64,000 nt of DNA from Lineus longissimus (taxonomy: Eukaryota > Nemertea > Pilidiophora > Heteronemertea > Lineidae). The stretch lies in NCBI RefSeq assembly GCF_910592395.1, contig NC_088308.1:10927001-10991000 (forward strand). Direction: 5' to 3'. The translations under genes were made by a program, and so were the position numbers. Position 1 is the first letter of the stretch. The number at the start of each line of letters is the position of its first letter. Shown here piece by piece: positions 11,901 to 23,603 of this stretch. Below the pieces are notes generated by a model. It searched no databases and was not told where the DNA came from. It was given only the letters and a program-made list of their open reading frames with translations.

Positions 11901-13120
11901 CCCTTCACAAAATACCTTACATTTGAACAAGTACCAATAGAGATAGAGCAGGCCCATCTGTATCCATGGTAATCGCCCGAGATTTAAGAACTAGTCTTTT
12001 GGGAGGGTACAATCCCGACCTGATCACCACTGGCTAGTGAGACCTAATAGAATCACTACTACATGTATAATGGACGTAGAGCTGAAATAGTTTGTCACAC
12101 ATCTCCTCCGTCAGTTCAGATCGGATGGCGACGAAACCTTTCCTGAAAGTCGTGGTTGATATGGAGATGGTCCTCGCCGGGTTAAATGGGTAAACTTTGC
12201 AGCGATTTCGGAGAAATAGCATTTTTTGTTCTTTTTATATATGGGCATACTCATGAACATATGGGGCCTTTTCAGCAGGTATGATTTGCATATGGGGCCA
12301 TCTATTAAATCAAAAGTGTGGGATTATACAAAAAATAAGCCGGGAAAGTATTGGGGCCACTATGTTTAAAGCATTCATCCATTTCCGCAATTTTCCCCCT
12401 TTATTTTGGTCGTACTCTTTCACCTTACGTTTTTAATCGCTCTTAATTTTTCTAAGTACCGTATGGGATTTCATCAGGTGATATACGTCACATAATAACA
12501 AAACCGCCCCACCCGACCCAAGCACGGGCGCAAAGTAGCGCACAGCTCCCTATATGAATACCCGCGGCAAATATAGAATATACATGTAATATAAAATCCC
12601 GATTAACATATCTTTACTGCAATAAAAACAGGCTAACCACTGCAGATTAACAAGTAAGTGAGTGTTCCGGAACGAGTGGAGTCCGTGCGGAGGGTGTCGA
12701 AAAAACCATAGGCGAACTACTTCCTCCGTCTGCCACCCACTATGCTCGCGGCATTTGTTGTACTAAGTTCGTAACACGCCATTGCCTCTTCACCATTCGC
12801 GAAATAGTTCGTCAAAATAAGTCGAGACCACTTTGAAGAGTGTGGAGTTTGATTTTTCCGGTCGTTTTGGCCAAAAACGCGTATATGAGTGTAAGTAATT
12901 TGGAGGAAAATCATCCCCCAAATCATCATGTTCGATTTGTAAACACTTGGGTCGGCGCGGAGTGCTCCACATCACACAACGACCTATTTTACGCATATCA
13001 AAATCAAGACAACATCATAACCCCCAGACATATCATTTCATTTCACCTAAATTGCCCCGACCCCACAGTAAGCCAACACCCTAAAACAACCAGCGCCACG
13101 GGTATTATGCTAGTAGTAAA
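8915..13120. other. Non-coding stretch with two dispersed repeats
   Basis: 9740-10172 matches 26760-27135 (shared ATTATTCACGGGATGATCTA, CCGTTTGAT and flanks), the left margin of the segmental duplication. 11690-12050 shares GTCGTTGCGGCTTTT and CACTGGCTAGTGAGACC with 46100-46860. The rest shows no supported gene. The last few hundred bases should hold the promoter of the gene starting at 13121. Confidence 0.5.
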
Positions 13121-16100
13121 ATGGGAAATTTTTGCAGTCGTTTTTTCGCGTTTAATTCCGTAAGTTCTCTGTTTTTAAGCTATATTTTTTGTACCGCCAA
13201 GCTTCGTTACCTTAAACTCAGTTACACGTGCTTTGAATTCAACCCGATGAAAAGGCGATGAAATCTACCTTGCTGTGCAAATGTTCATGGTGTTCGAATG
13301 CCCATGCTTAACCTTTTGTAGAGGAATATAGAATAAACTGTACATTTGTTTCTTTTCTAGCGTGTTGTGGATGACCGAGGACAAGATCAGCTCTCCATCA
13401 ATGGTATGTAGCCTACTCCTTGCAAGTTGGGGTTTCCTCAGTTTATCAAAGGGTCGCCTGATCTTTAGCCCGCGCCTTCCCCAAGCTATCTTTTTCTGGG
13501 GCCTCTTGGTCTCACCCGTTTGGTTTTGCTATGCGGCTTTGGAGACAGTTCGCGTTACATGGTTAGTCACCTTCCTGAGTTGTTGGCATTCTATGCAAAA
13601 GTCTGACCTTGGTAGAATATGAACGATTTAATCGTGCCTGCCTTGCTGTCTATTTCCGGGATGCATAGTTACCATCTCCAACTAACATAAATCTTCCAAA
13701 TACAGATGTACCTCCAGACCCTTTCGAGCCCAGCCCTACTCAATGGCTTCCCTCCCCTTTCGCTGTGTTAACTTGCCTCAGATCTAGCTTTTCTAATGAG
13801 CAGTGCATTTCAAAATAAAAAAGTGACAACCAGAAAGAGTAGTAGGTAAAACATACTCTAGGCTTTGCACATTAAAGATTAATGGGATATTGGTGATGTA
13901 TTACTGTACATTGTGACCACTGTAAATGACATCTTTATAGGATCAAACCGTTTAGGGGTTGGTGTTACCTGTAGTCATTCGAAAGTCCTAGCTCTACACA
14001 AAATTTACTTGAGGCCACTCTTCTGTATCTAGTTGCAAAGGTATAACTGCACCCTGATGGTCGGAGAAAATGGAAAATATTACATATTGCAACTACGCCT
14101 TAGACTGACTGTTTGCTGCTGGTCACAAAAATGAGTTTTTCTCATTACCTGCAATAGTTATAGCAGTTTCCGAGGTTTAAGTTATTGTCGTTTGCCTCCA
14201 CTCAGACTCCCAGACCACAGCATATATATTCATTATGAAAGTTGTGTTCGTTGTGTATCATGGATACCTTGATTAATCTGAAAAGAAGTGGACAGACCTC
14301 TATGTTACAACACGCCTCAAAACATCACACCAAACTTAATATGATGGGTGGGTTAATACTGCTGTTTCATATGATATCTGACCAAAACAAGAGCCAATAA
14401 AATATACAGGAAAGGGGAGAATGTGGTATTAGCCTCTCATGTTTTGAATTGGTTGTTAAAGTGGCTCTTTGTTCATCGGAGGTCACAGCAATGGGAAGCT
14501 CAAATCCTTGTGGCTACTCTTTATAACCTTTTTAGAATTTTGCATTTTTCTGAAACACTGTCCCAATACACACAGATGCTCCAACAAGTGAGAGAAATAT
14601 GGCTTTAACTTCATTTTCTCTGTAATTGTCAGAATATATTTCCTGTTACAGGACATGTTTCGTCAAGGCCACCTCCAAAAGATAGGACCCAGGAAATACA
14701 TCACAATGGAGGTAAGATTTCAAGACTATAGTTAAATTTCCATTTATTCAAACTAATGGATCATTGTTTTCTCCCAAGAATTTCCCCAGTGCACGGACAA
14801 AAAAATATTATTTTGGCAATACACACCAATCCTTCTCATGTACTGATGAGGCTCATGCACATGTTCCGCATGATTTTCTAACTAGTAGCCATGGCTCAAC
14901 TTTGAAGCTAACATAAATTCATGTTAGCCTTATGTTAGCCTCATGGCTCAACTGTTTACTGGTGGCCACATGAATTGCAACCACCACTACTTTGAACTAC
15001 CATGAAGCTAATATTAGATATTTATGTCAGCTTCATGGGGCTACTTACTATATCTACTGAGTTGCGAAGTTGTGACTGTTCCATTAGGCGGTTCAAAAAT
15101 GGGTACCACATGGACTGGGCTTCTCTCAGCTACTTGCCAAGGTGGTGCTGTTCAAGAGTAGCCACAGATAGGAAACGACAGAAGACTACTCATCGTAGTT
15201 GTCAAAGTCTACAGTTGGCTAGAGTGGCTACAAAAAGGACACGAATAAAGACTACTCATAGTAAGTTGTCAACGTGTACAGTTGGCTAGAGTGGCCACAG
15301 AAAGGAATTGACATAAGGCTATCCACAGTAAGTTGACAAGGTGTACAGTATTGACTAGAGTGGCTACAAAAAGGACACGAATAAAGACTACTCACAGCAA
15401 GTTGTCAAAGTGTACATTTGGCTAGAGTGGCCACAGAAAGGGAATGACGTAAGGCTACTCACAGTAAGTTGTCAAGATGTCAAAGTAAATGCCTTAAATG
15501 CTCCCGTAGACGCACGCGTCACTAGTGGAGGGCTTTTTCCAACTTCCTAGCGGTTTTTCTAACTTTTCCCTGATTTAATTACCCGACAAAAGTCCGACAT
15601 TGTCCAACTTTTCCTTCAAAGTTCGGATTTCAAGAAAACCAGAAAAATACAAGGGCTTCCCAAAATAGGGCAATAAAGATCAAAGGCCTATGGTGAATGG
15701 AGTAAATTAGATGTGAACCAAACAATCAGTTCATTGGAGCCCTTTTACGATTTTTAGGATAGGACAGGAGCCGTTTTTTTTTCTAATGGATATTTTCAAA
15801 AAAATATAAGCTATAATAATGAAACTTGGCACATTGGAAGATGTGCACAAACATAGGAGCAACCTGAAGGTAAAAAAAATGTCAGCAATTTCGGAATTTC
15901 TTCTGGTAGCAGTTACGGCTGTTACCATTGGAAAGACTTATGAAAAATGCCTGATCAAGACCATTCGACCTATTGGCATGGCCTTAGATTTGCTATCTAC
16001 TTGCTAAAAGTAAACATTGATAATGGGTGGAAATATCTTTAACTGTAATTCTATTGCTTTTTCACAATATGTCTACATGAATTTCGTAATGGGAAGTAGA

Positions 16101-16614
16101 AAAGGGCGACATATACCAACTGACGAGAGTTTCATTATTATTTGTTGTGAAAGTGTTTTTGAAAAAAAGTATTCAACTTTAGTTACCAAAACAGTTGGTT
16201 ACATCCTGTTCAGTTGCAAAGATCTAACTGAGAGTTGACTTGTGGCCACAGAAACGCGAAACGTGAACCACAACTACTGTAACTATTTGTAGAATTCCGA
16301 TCCCTGCGCAACCGTCAAGGAAGATTTTTCAGTGCAATTTCTTTCTTCTTACATACAATGAGACATTATGCAATGTGACTGTGTGCAATGCTCCTCAATA
16401 TGAACTAAACGGCGGTTCACTGTCAGTGTTGACCACATACTACGTAATAAAGGTTGGCCTACTTCTACTTCCAATCATCTAGCACTGATCAGGGACGATG
16501 TAAGTCAAGGTACTTAACACACTGTATCAAAATAGTTTTTTACCTTCAGGTCCATATTACGATATCACATACGACCGAAAAAATGATATCTGCCTATTGC
16601 GACAGGCACAATAG
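13121..16614 (+). CDS. Small predicted N-myristoylated protein, 68 aa, four exons
   Basis: I do not recognise this gene. Exons: 13121-13159, 13361-13403, 14652-14711 and 16550-16614, phases 0, 1 and 1, each with GT donor and AG acceptor (CCGTAAGT, TTTTCTAG, ATGGTATGT, TGTTACAG, GAGGTAAGA, CCTTCAG). The start AAAATGG suits translation. The predicted chain opens MGNFCSRFF (Gly2 for myristoylation, Cys5 for palmitoylation), then QDQLSIN, RPPPKDRTQEIHHNG and PYYDITYDRKND, ending LLRQAQ. A donor GTAAGTAA six bases after the stop and an acceptor at 17027 suggest a 3' UTR intron. The last exon has a same-length paralogue at 31691. An exon at 13706 (DVPPDPFEPSP, stop) could be an alternative end. The model is inferred only from phase and signals. 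Confidence 0.45.
15150..15490. repeat. 67-69 bp minisatellite, about five units
   Basis: Recurring GGCTAGAGTGGC and ACTCACAGTAAGTTGTCAA motifs are spaced 67, 69 and 67 bp apart, in the intron before the last coding exon of the small gene. Units alternate between GGCTACAAAAAGGAC and GGCCACAGAAAGG versions, suggesting an earlier doubled unit. Confidence 0.75.
15520..15740 (+). repeat. MITE half copy (left end)
   Basis: It starts CACTAGTGG and contains GCTTTTTCC, GACAAAAGTCCGACATTG and GGGCTTCCCAAAATAGGG, like the left arm at 8561. The right arm is missing. Confidence 0.6.
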
Positions 16615-16740
16615 CCCTTGGTAAGTAAAATAATGTTATTTTGGTGTTACTAACGCCAAACCTTTCTACAACATTTCTATCAGCACACAGTCACGTTATT
16701 GAAGAAATACCAGTTCCCTACGAATTGCACGCCTGTGTGC

Positions 16741-17119
16741 AATTTCATGTTGCCAAGCCAACATCAACAAACTCATCTCCGATGAGCGCCGTGCTAAAAA
16801 TGAACTGAAAGAACCAGTCCACTGAGAGTTAAGACTGCCCCAGAGGTGTCTCAAATCTAAGATTCGATTTGAGTGGGCAACCTGACTTAAGCATATTTAT
16901 GAATATGACTTATTTTAAGTAAATACCCCACCTAAACTTAAGATGCATTTTAGGTGCCCCACTTTGACTTAAGTAGCTTTATGGTATAAGAAAAAAAAAG
17001 TAATATCAGTGTCTTGTAATATTTCAGCCGCCTCGGTGTTGCTGTATGGACTACATACGAACACGGGATCGGAGAAGAAGCTATGACTCATGGGTAGTGC
17101 TGCTTTCAAATGACTTGGA
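16741..17119. other. Intron and 3' UTR exon of the small gene
   Basis: After a stretch unlike copy B (16690-16980), an acceptor TAATATTTCAG precedes CCGCCTCGGTGTT at 17027, shared with 33204. The frame after it differs between the copies, so it is most likely untranslated. This exon is cut by the TGGA element at 17119. Confidence 0.4.
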
Positions 17120-17936
17120 CGCAAGGGCCCAACGCGCCGCGTAGCGGCAAAAAAGCGAAGCTGGCAAAACATTTATAACGGGTCACCGTCACTTATTATT
17201 GGACTTATAGCGCATTTCCGGGTTTGCAACTATTTTACTTTATAGTGTCACCAGGAAAGAAAAGCATGCGACCTAACGCCGATCTATTTGTATAAAGTGA
17301 TAATTGGAAGGTATATAGTAGGAAATATCAATAAAATAATCATTCCATGTCGTCTTTTGAGGGCATTTTTGATTGTAAAAAATATATGTGTACGTCACCG
17401 GAGTCTCTCCAATGATAATTTTATCACAGTAGTCTCGCGCAAGTAGAAGTTCTTTACCTATTAGTTCTTCACTTATTAGTCTCAATGTCTGGCGCAAAGC
17501 CAGACGTTTTCCATTACGATTTCACGACGATGTTTGACAAGAAGGAGCAGTGCGCGAGATATGCTAATGAGCAGACTTCCCTCGCTTGAGTTTCTGAAGA
17601 ATGTTCCATATCGCGCTAAGCTGACAGGCGTGCATTGGACTGGTACAGGTTGGAACTGAACATTGAATATGCTGGTGGTGACGCTTTCTGATGAGAAGTT
17701 GGTCGTGACTGATGCAGTATCCTCGGACTTGTCCACAGCATCGTTCAATCATTGCTCTCTGAGCTGCCTTGATTCTGTACTTACCCAAATACTGAGACCA
17801 AATGCCTGTTGACTGTGCTTTAAGAGAGACTGGCGCCATGCCTAGTCTCTCTTAAAGCACAACCCACTCCGACTCACCAACCCCCTCCGACTCAGAAACC
17901 ACAAACGCCCAACCCTTCCTGCTACCGTAATACTTC
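17120..17936 (+). mobile_element. Compact TGGA-flanked element, 817 bp, with empty site at 33303
   Basis: It is flanked by TGGA (17116-17119 and 17937-17940). The paralogous segment reads ...AAATGACC-TGGA-TTTCGC at 33295-33312, which is the uninterrupted target, so this is an insertion with a 4-bp target duplication. Its 5' end is CGCAAGGGCCC, its 3' end TAATACTTC. It lacks terminal inverted repeats and codes for nothing recognisable. The order of parts equals copy 2 with 1080-2525 removed. A weakened hairpin remains near its 3' end. Confidence 0.8.
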
Positions 17937-18983
17937 TGGATTCTGCCACATGACAAAAACAATGTGCATGTTGTCACTGCATAAAGTTCCATTTATTTGT
18001 ACATGATTGAGAGCCCTCAGAAAGCTAGCAACAGATAAGTGGGCAACGTGGTTACTTTCAGGTGTAATTCTACCATACGGCGTGTTGCATAACTGAAAGT
18101 GTCTGCTTTGTTTATGGGATGCATTCGTTACTGTGGTACGCCAACTATGATTATCAGTGTATAAGCATGTATTAAGTGCATTTTGCTTGAAATTCTTATA
18201 TGTATAATCAAAGGGAATCTACGTTTGGCATTTAAAATTTCACATAGTTGCTTGTGATGAGATCAAAATATCACATAGACATTGCGAAAAAGATATTAAA
18301 TAACACTTTGTGAATTTCATATCTTTAATAAAAAATCTACCTAATTGAACTTGAGCTAGTATTGTGTTAAAGGGAACCGCCATTCGTAATTAATGGTTGT
18401 CCAGGAAAAAAGTAATGCAGCTACGCACCTGGTGAAACCCGATAATTATATATGGTGTTTGTTTATATGTATATAGAATGGCATTGTTTAAAACTTATAT
18501 TCAGTATTTACCCAATTTGAAATTTTTGAATTCATTCACAAAAATTTCAAATATATTTTACCGACGACGTTGACCTTTAAGATTGATGGGACCAAAGATG
18601 AAAAATATCACGAAAAAAAGGCTCAAAATAGCTCAATACATGTACATTCATGAAAATCACTGCACAACTGTATTTTGTTTTTATATATTTTATATATGTT
18701 TTTATATAATTTTTCCTGTGCAAATCCTATTCTTTTTTTCTTCTAGTTTTTTGGTACTGAGTGCAGAACAGCTACTACATTGATTGGTCCTATGCAAATA
18801 CCATAATGTTCTTGTTCTACCAAGCTTCATCAATCAGATTATTTAGATACTTAAAGTCATGCAAGAGCCAATCATTGGAATATAAGATTGTTTTGATATT
18901 TATCTTAATACTATTATGACATGTATGGATTAAAAAAAGACTGTTTAACTAGATATTGGTTAGAATGGGTTTGGAGGGGATTT

Positions 18984-19065
18984 GGGGGGGGGGGGGTTTC
19001 CCCTCCATTGTACTGGGTAAAAACGTTACACTATCGTAGGGGGTTCGGGGGTGCTCCCCCGAACT
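18984..19065. repeat. 13-G run and G/C-rich hairpin
   Basis: A run of 13 G at 18984-18996 is followed by an inverted repeat GTTCGGGGG / CCCCCGAAC (19044-19052 with 19057-19065, loop TGCT) just outside copy A of the duplication. Function unknown. Confidence 0.6.
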
Positions 19066-20494
19066 AAAGGGGGGCTCACCAAGTCCTTGACTTTACATAT
19101 TAAAACGCTTTTTGTACTGTGAGACCCTTTTTTCCAAAATTGTGTCAACATGTGTTGACTTTTTTACATGCATTTATGTGCAGCATGTACTATGACTTCG
19201 ATATGATGTATTCACCTTCTATGAATGTTCAACTTACCCGTGTTACTGTTATTGGCTTCTGATGAAATACGCCCGATCACCCCCGACGCCCACGCCCAGC
19301 CCCACCACGCCCAGGTCTGCAGACTACCTTTACCGAAATGAAATGGTAACAGATCAAACCCAAAATAAAGATGTAATGAAATACTTTCACTTCCTAAAAT
19401 CGTAAGGTCGCTCAAAATATACAGTATTTTCAGTGATTAGTAAATCATGAAGTTTGGGTGTTATTTTCACACGTTTCTTAAACTTTTTGATGTTTGTGAA
19501 AAAAATATTTTATAACATCTCAATTTGGAATATTTTTTGTTACGCGGCCTCTTCCCGGCGGAAGGCATTAAAGAACCAGCACCACAGGCATGTCACGTGA
19601 TTTGGTAAATTAATGCATTATGGTATATTGCTGTAATTAATCGATCCATGTATGGATCGATCAATGAGCATCACGATAGATATTAATAGTTATTTCCGTC
19701 AACAAAATCACGTGCATATTGTGTTTTAGATTATTGGAGTTGAAATTAACCCCTTTACACTGAATAATCATTGGTTTTTATGAACATGATTGAAATGGCA
19801 ACTATGACCAAACATTATTCTATTTCTGACCCTACTTGTATTCATTACGGTATATTTATTTTATTATAACAATATGTTTATTGGGATATTCATTTATTCT
19901 GTAGCAGGGCTGACATTAACCTTCAATCCGTCTTTCTTTAATCAGAACGTCTTCTTTCTTTCTATTAAAGGACAGCAGTCCCAAGGGTGTCCTTAAAATT
20001 GACAGGTAGAGGGAGGGATCGCCTAGTACGTACAAGAAAGAATGAAGGAAGGGTGTGGAGCCCTTCCTTGTTTCATAACCGTGGGCAAGGTTTGAGGCTG
20101 GCAAGGGTTACAGCATCCGTTCCGGGGTCATTCAAATAATTATTTGGGTATTCCTTAATTTCCTTCAAGAATAATTTCTTATGGCAGTAATACTGATTAC
20201 TGCAGTCAATTCCTTGGGTAAAGCAATAAGATACAAAACATGTTTATCAACCAAAAATTATTTATTGAACATTTTCTTACATGGCAATCACTTACTCACT
20301 AAAGTCTGCTAATTCTTTACAAATTCCAATTGGCAAGTCTATTGCTTGGTGAACATTAAAAGGGTCGATCGGGCTAGCATAGCCAGCATATTACATTACA
20401 AGGCCAAAACAGGCCTTGTCTCCTGTCTCCTATTTGACAATACAACTTTATAACATAACTATATTCAAGCAACATGACCAAATTTGACAGTCCA
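19066..20494. other. Non-coding AT-rich stretch
   Basis: No exon with paired splice signals or a credible frame was found. A short inverted motif GATCGATCCATGTATGGATCGATC lies near 19640 (two arms of GATCCAT or ATGGATC). Confidence 0.35.
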
Positions 20495-20668
20495 AACCGG
20501 TGTAACAGTAACAAATGCCCCCCTGGAAAAAGTGTCCGGCCCTATTGTATTCTGCAATATGGTTCTATAGAGACCCTCACCGTCAATAGCTCAGAGATTG
20601 AAGCGCATAATAGAATCCTTTGTTTCCGGGCGTTCTATCCTAGGACATTTTAAACTTCTACACCGGCT
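20495..20668. repeat. Diverged MITE with CCGGTGTA ends
   Basis: The left end ACCGGTGTAACAG with ATGCCCC and the right end CTACACCGGCT are inverted. They match the ends of the compact MITE at 23475-23603. A single matching end, TTTTTACACCGGCT, also occurs near 54400. Confidence 0.5.
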
Positions 20669-20899
20669 GAATCGCCGGCCTGTCACATTGGTCAGCCATT
20701 TTTAATTTCCCGCGGTATACCACGTGAAAATTGTTAACATATGCTGATTTCTGTGCCATATTTAACCAAATCACGTGACATGCCTGTAGTGCTGATTCTT
20801 TAATGCTTTCCATTCCCGCCCCTCTTGGTGAATGTAACATGTATCTTCAATCAACGATTTCAGGTCACCTGATCTTTGAGATTTCGCGGGGAAGGAAAT

Positions 20900-20940
20900 T
20901 AGGGTGTTTTCGCACCGATACGCGAAACGCCTACGTGAAC
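20900..20940 (+). repeat. Harbinger left terminal inverted repeat
   Basis: TAGGGTGTTTTCGCA, a short variable spacer, then CGCGAAACGCCTACGTGAAC. Matches 25403-25443 in reverse complement. Confidence 0.85.
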
Positions 20941-21138
20941 GTCTACTCACTGAAAATTGTGTACCTGTGACGTATACACATACGCGAGTGAAAGTCATTT
21001 CACGGATAACGTGCGGGCCTTCGTTAAAGCTCTATTATTCAGACGCGCGTTTTTGCTTATAAATGGCCTTTCATCGTGAATCGAATCCCGAAACTGTTAC
21101 GTCAGTAGTTTATGCGCACTGTATGACGTAAACCACAG

Positions 21139-21188
21139 GCCTATAAAGGATGCGCGTCCTATTCGACCGTCCATTTCGCTGGATAGAG
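21139..21188 (+). promoter_or_regulatory. TATA box and 5' leader exon of the Myb-like gene
   Basis: CTATAAAGG at 21140-21148 is a good TATA element. A donor AGAG/GTGAGT follows at 21188, and the acceptor TTTCATTTCAG at 21523 lies eight bases before the start codon, so the leader is split by a 335-bp intron. Inferred from signals only. Confidence 0.5.
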
Positions 21189-21531
21189 GTGAGTTCTGCA
21201 CTTGTACGCCCATGGCCTATGGCCCATGGGTATTTCAAAGATGTGTCTGCCACGTTGTCTCTGTGTTGTCCGAATTTCCCCCCTTTCTTTCGTGTACACC
21301 GGCACCGTGGTGGCCCCGGGAAAATCTTCGTTTCTTGCCTATCCTTTCGGTGTTTATATTTCAAGCTCTTCAACCTAACAGGGGTGTATGGGTGCCCTGA
21401 TTTATTTGCACCGCGACTCAAGCAATCTGGATATTAGGTAGACAGACTACATGCAATTAGTTTAGATACTTCATCCACACATGAGATGCCTGCAACCTTT
21501 ATTTTGCTTTGTTTTCATTTCAGGAGCAATT

Positions 21532-23265
21532 ATGAGTAAAAAATTCGTCCGTTTTTTTCCTGCGCTGGATATCGCAATGTTGCGGGAAGCTGTGGCGGTA
21601 GATGGTGATGCAAATAGATGGGAAACAATAGCAGCAGCTCTTAACACTTGGGTGAAAGAGAAAAAGAGGACCAAAGAATTGGGGGACCATTTCGGTATGC
21701 TCACAGCAAGATGTGTAAAAGAGTGATGTGAGCGCCTGGTAAAGATGTTTAAAAAAGAGGAGCTAGACTCCATAAAATCGTAAGTATTTCCACTTTTTTA
21801 AAATGTTTGAACGCAAGGTTATTTTTCTGTCCATGCCTTGTCCAAAAATTAACTTAAAGATTAGACTTGGAGTTTACGTTGCCATAGCCCAACCTTCTAA
21901 GATCAGTTTCCGCCCCAATGGAACTTCTAACCAATTGCGTTGAGGAAAGATAATCAGTATTCACAGTGGTCATCATTCATAACGGATGGTCTAAACTTCG
22001 GGCCTATCGAGAGGAGGTTACTTGCCTGCGGTATTACAAAACCAGATCACATTTCACATTCTCCGCATAATGCGATGACTTTATGGTTAGGCCTACAAAT
22101 TATGGCGTGTCCCAAAATATGTCCGCGCATGCTATTCTCTCCTACAGTATGATGTCCATGGTATTTTGGGCCAACATCCATTGTAAATTATCTCCTAACC
22201 AAAAAACTGTCAATTTGAAGTACTCGCCAACTTCAAACTAAAACAAGTTTCTGCTTTCTGTCAATATTCTATGCGCATGGAAGTGTTTTGTTGGGCCAAG
22301 TCATTAGTCCCAAAAAGCGGAGGCTCCTGACCAATCGGGTCGACTTTATTGATATGTTCAAGCTTCATTCGCCTTTTAGCTCTGGTACAGCTGAAGAGTA
22401 CGATGAAAGAAAACAACTCCTGGGTGAAATGGTAACCATGGCTGATGAGCGGGAAGCGGCTAAAGCGTTACAAGCCGTAACGGATGCGCCATCAAAGGAT
22501 GAAAAAGAAAAACAGATGGAGGAAACCGGAAAAGCGATTCGGCAAGCTGCAACAGATGGCAAAACCAAAGGTATGTCTACGCTTGTATTTTATGTATGTA
22601 TTGAGAGAAAGCAGAATACAAAACAAGGCCGCAAAACAGTTCCACAAATCTTGTGGTGTCAAGAAGTTAGTGAACCCTAAGTACTGCCGTGGACGATGTT
22701 AGTCATGTTTTAGCAGAGCGAATCTTCCAACCTCGTTCCAAGGGTATTTCCCGCTCGACGGGGTTGATGGTCGTTTACAATATGGCGAACTACCTGCCCT
22801 TCTCGCCCCTTAAGCCCAGGGGACGAGGTGGCGAGCCTTCACGATCTTGTCAGTGTAAGAAAACTGAATGTTGAACGGGGGTAATAGCAGACTTCCAAAA
22901 CGTTTACCCAACTTTTGGTCTCACCTCAAATACGGATGTCCTACCCCTCAAATAACTGGCCAAATATTAGTTATAAATACCAGGTTTAATCCTTATCAGG
23001 TTTAATCCTTATTTCAGGTGCGAAAAGGAGATCAACAACGTCTTTGACAGACTACCTCGCCGAAAAACTAGGCCAGGATGCAGAGATTAAAAATGAGGAA
23101 ACTAAGTTAAAGAAGGAGGAATTGGAACTAAAGAAGGAGGAGCTGAAATTGCAAGCAGCCAAGTTCGAAATGGAACGAAAGGAACGGGAGCAAAGATTGG
23201 AAATGGAGAAAGAAGAAAAACAAGTATATATGCAGATGATGCGTGACTGCCTGGCGAAAAAGTGA
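21532..23265 (+). pseudogene. Harbinger Myb/SANT-like DNA-binding protein, one in-frame stop
   Basis: Three coding exons in consistent phase: 21532-21779, 22380-22570 and 23018-23265, 228 codons before the final stop. Exon 1 carries a SANT/Myb-like segment (FFPALDIAMLREAV, then DANRWETIAAALNTW, about residues 7-41). Exon 1/2 encode KMFKKEELDSIKS joined to SGTAEEYDERKQLLGEM, a conserved stretch of Harbinger-associated Myb proteins. Exon 3 is a charged coiled coil (repeated LKKEELELKKEEL). In this family the protein binds element ends and brings the transposase into the nucleus. Codon 65 (21724-21726) is TGA; relatives usually have Arg there, so a CGA to TGA CpG transition is likely. Everything else is open, so inactivation looks recent. 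Confidence 0.8.
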
Positions 23266-23474
23266 CTCAAGAGATCTATACAATTTCATGTACATGTAGA
23301 ATGAAATGAAATTACATGCTTGCAACTAACAACGTTCATTGATTTTTTATTCTTTTTTAAGGGCTTACATGTATTTTACATATAATATATATTTACAAAT
23401 CCAATGGCTTCCAGCAGCATTCTGGTGTTAAAGTATTCTTGACAATTCACATTACAATGTACATGTAGAAGTTG

Positions 23475-23603
23475 AGCCGGTGTAATAGAATCAGATGCCC
23501 CCTGATATTAAATGCCCTCAACAATAGAACACGGCACCACTCAATAGGCCTCCAGAGAGGCCAATCAGGAAAGGGAGGGCATTTGATTCTATCACACCGG
23601 TCG
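23475..23603. mobile_element. MITE inserted between the Harbinger genes, about 130 bp
   Basis: Inverted ends of about 28 bp, CCGGTGTAATAGAATCAGA on the left and the inverse of CCGGTGTGATAGAATCAAA on the right, with ATGCCC inside. Its right end supplies the stop codon now used by the transposase (TGA at 23592-23594). Confidence 0.75.

Larger units (their letters stand above)
9740..18965. repeat. Segmental duplication, copy A
   Basis: Blocks at 9740-10172, 13361-13403, 15810-16640, 16985-17119 and 17937-18965 have counterparts in the same order and orientation at 26760-27135, 29331-29397, 30725-31830, 33150-33306 and 33303-34865. The offset is 15 to 17 kb. The most similar part is about 18360-18720 against 33765-34117. 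Copy A holds the 817-bp TGGA element, which copy B lacks. Confidence 0.7.
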
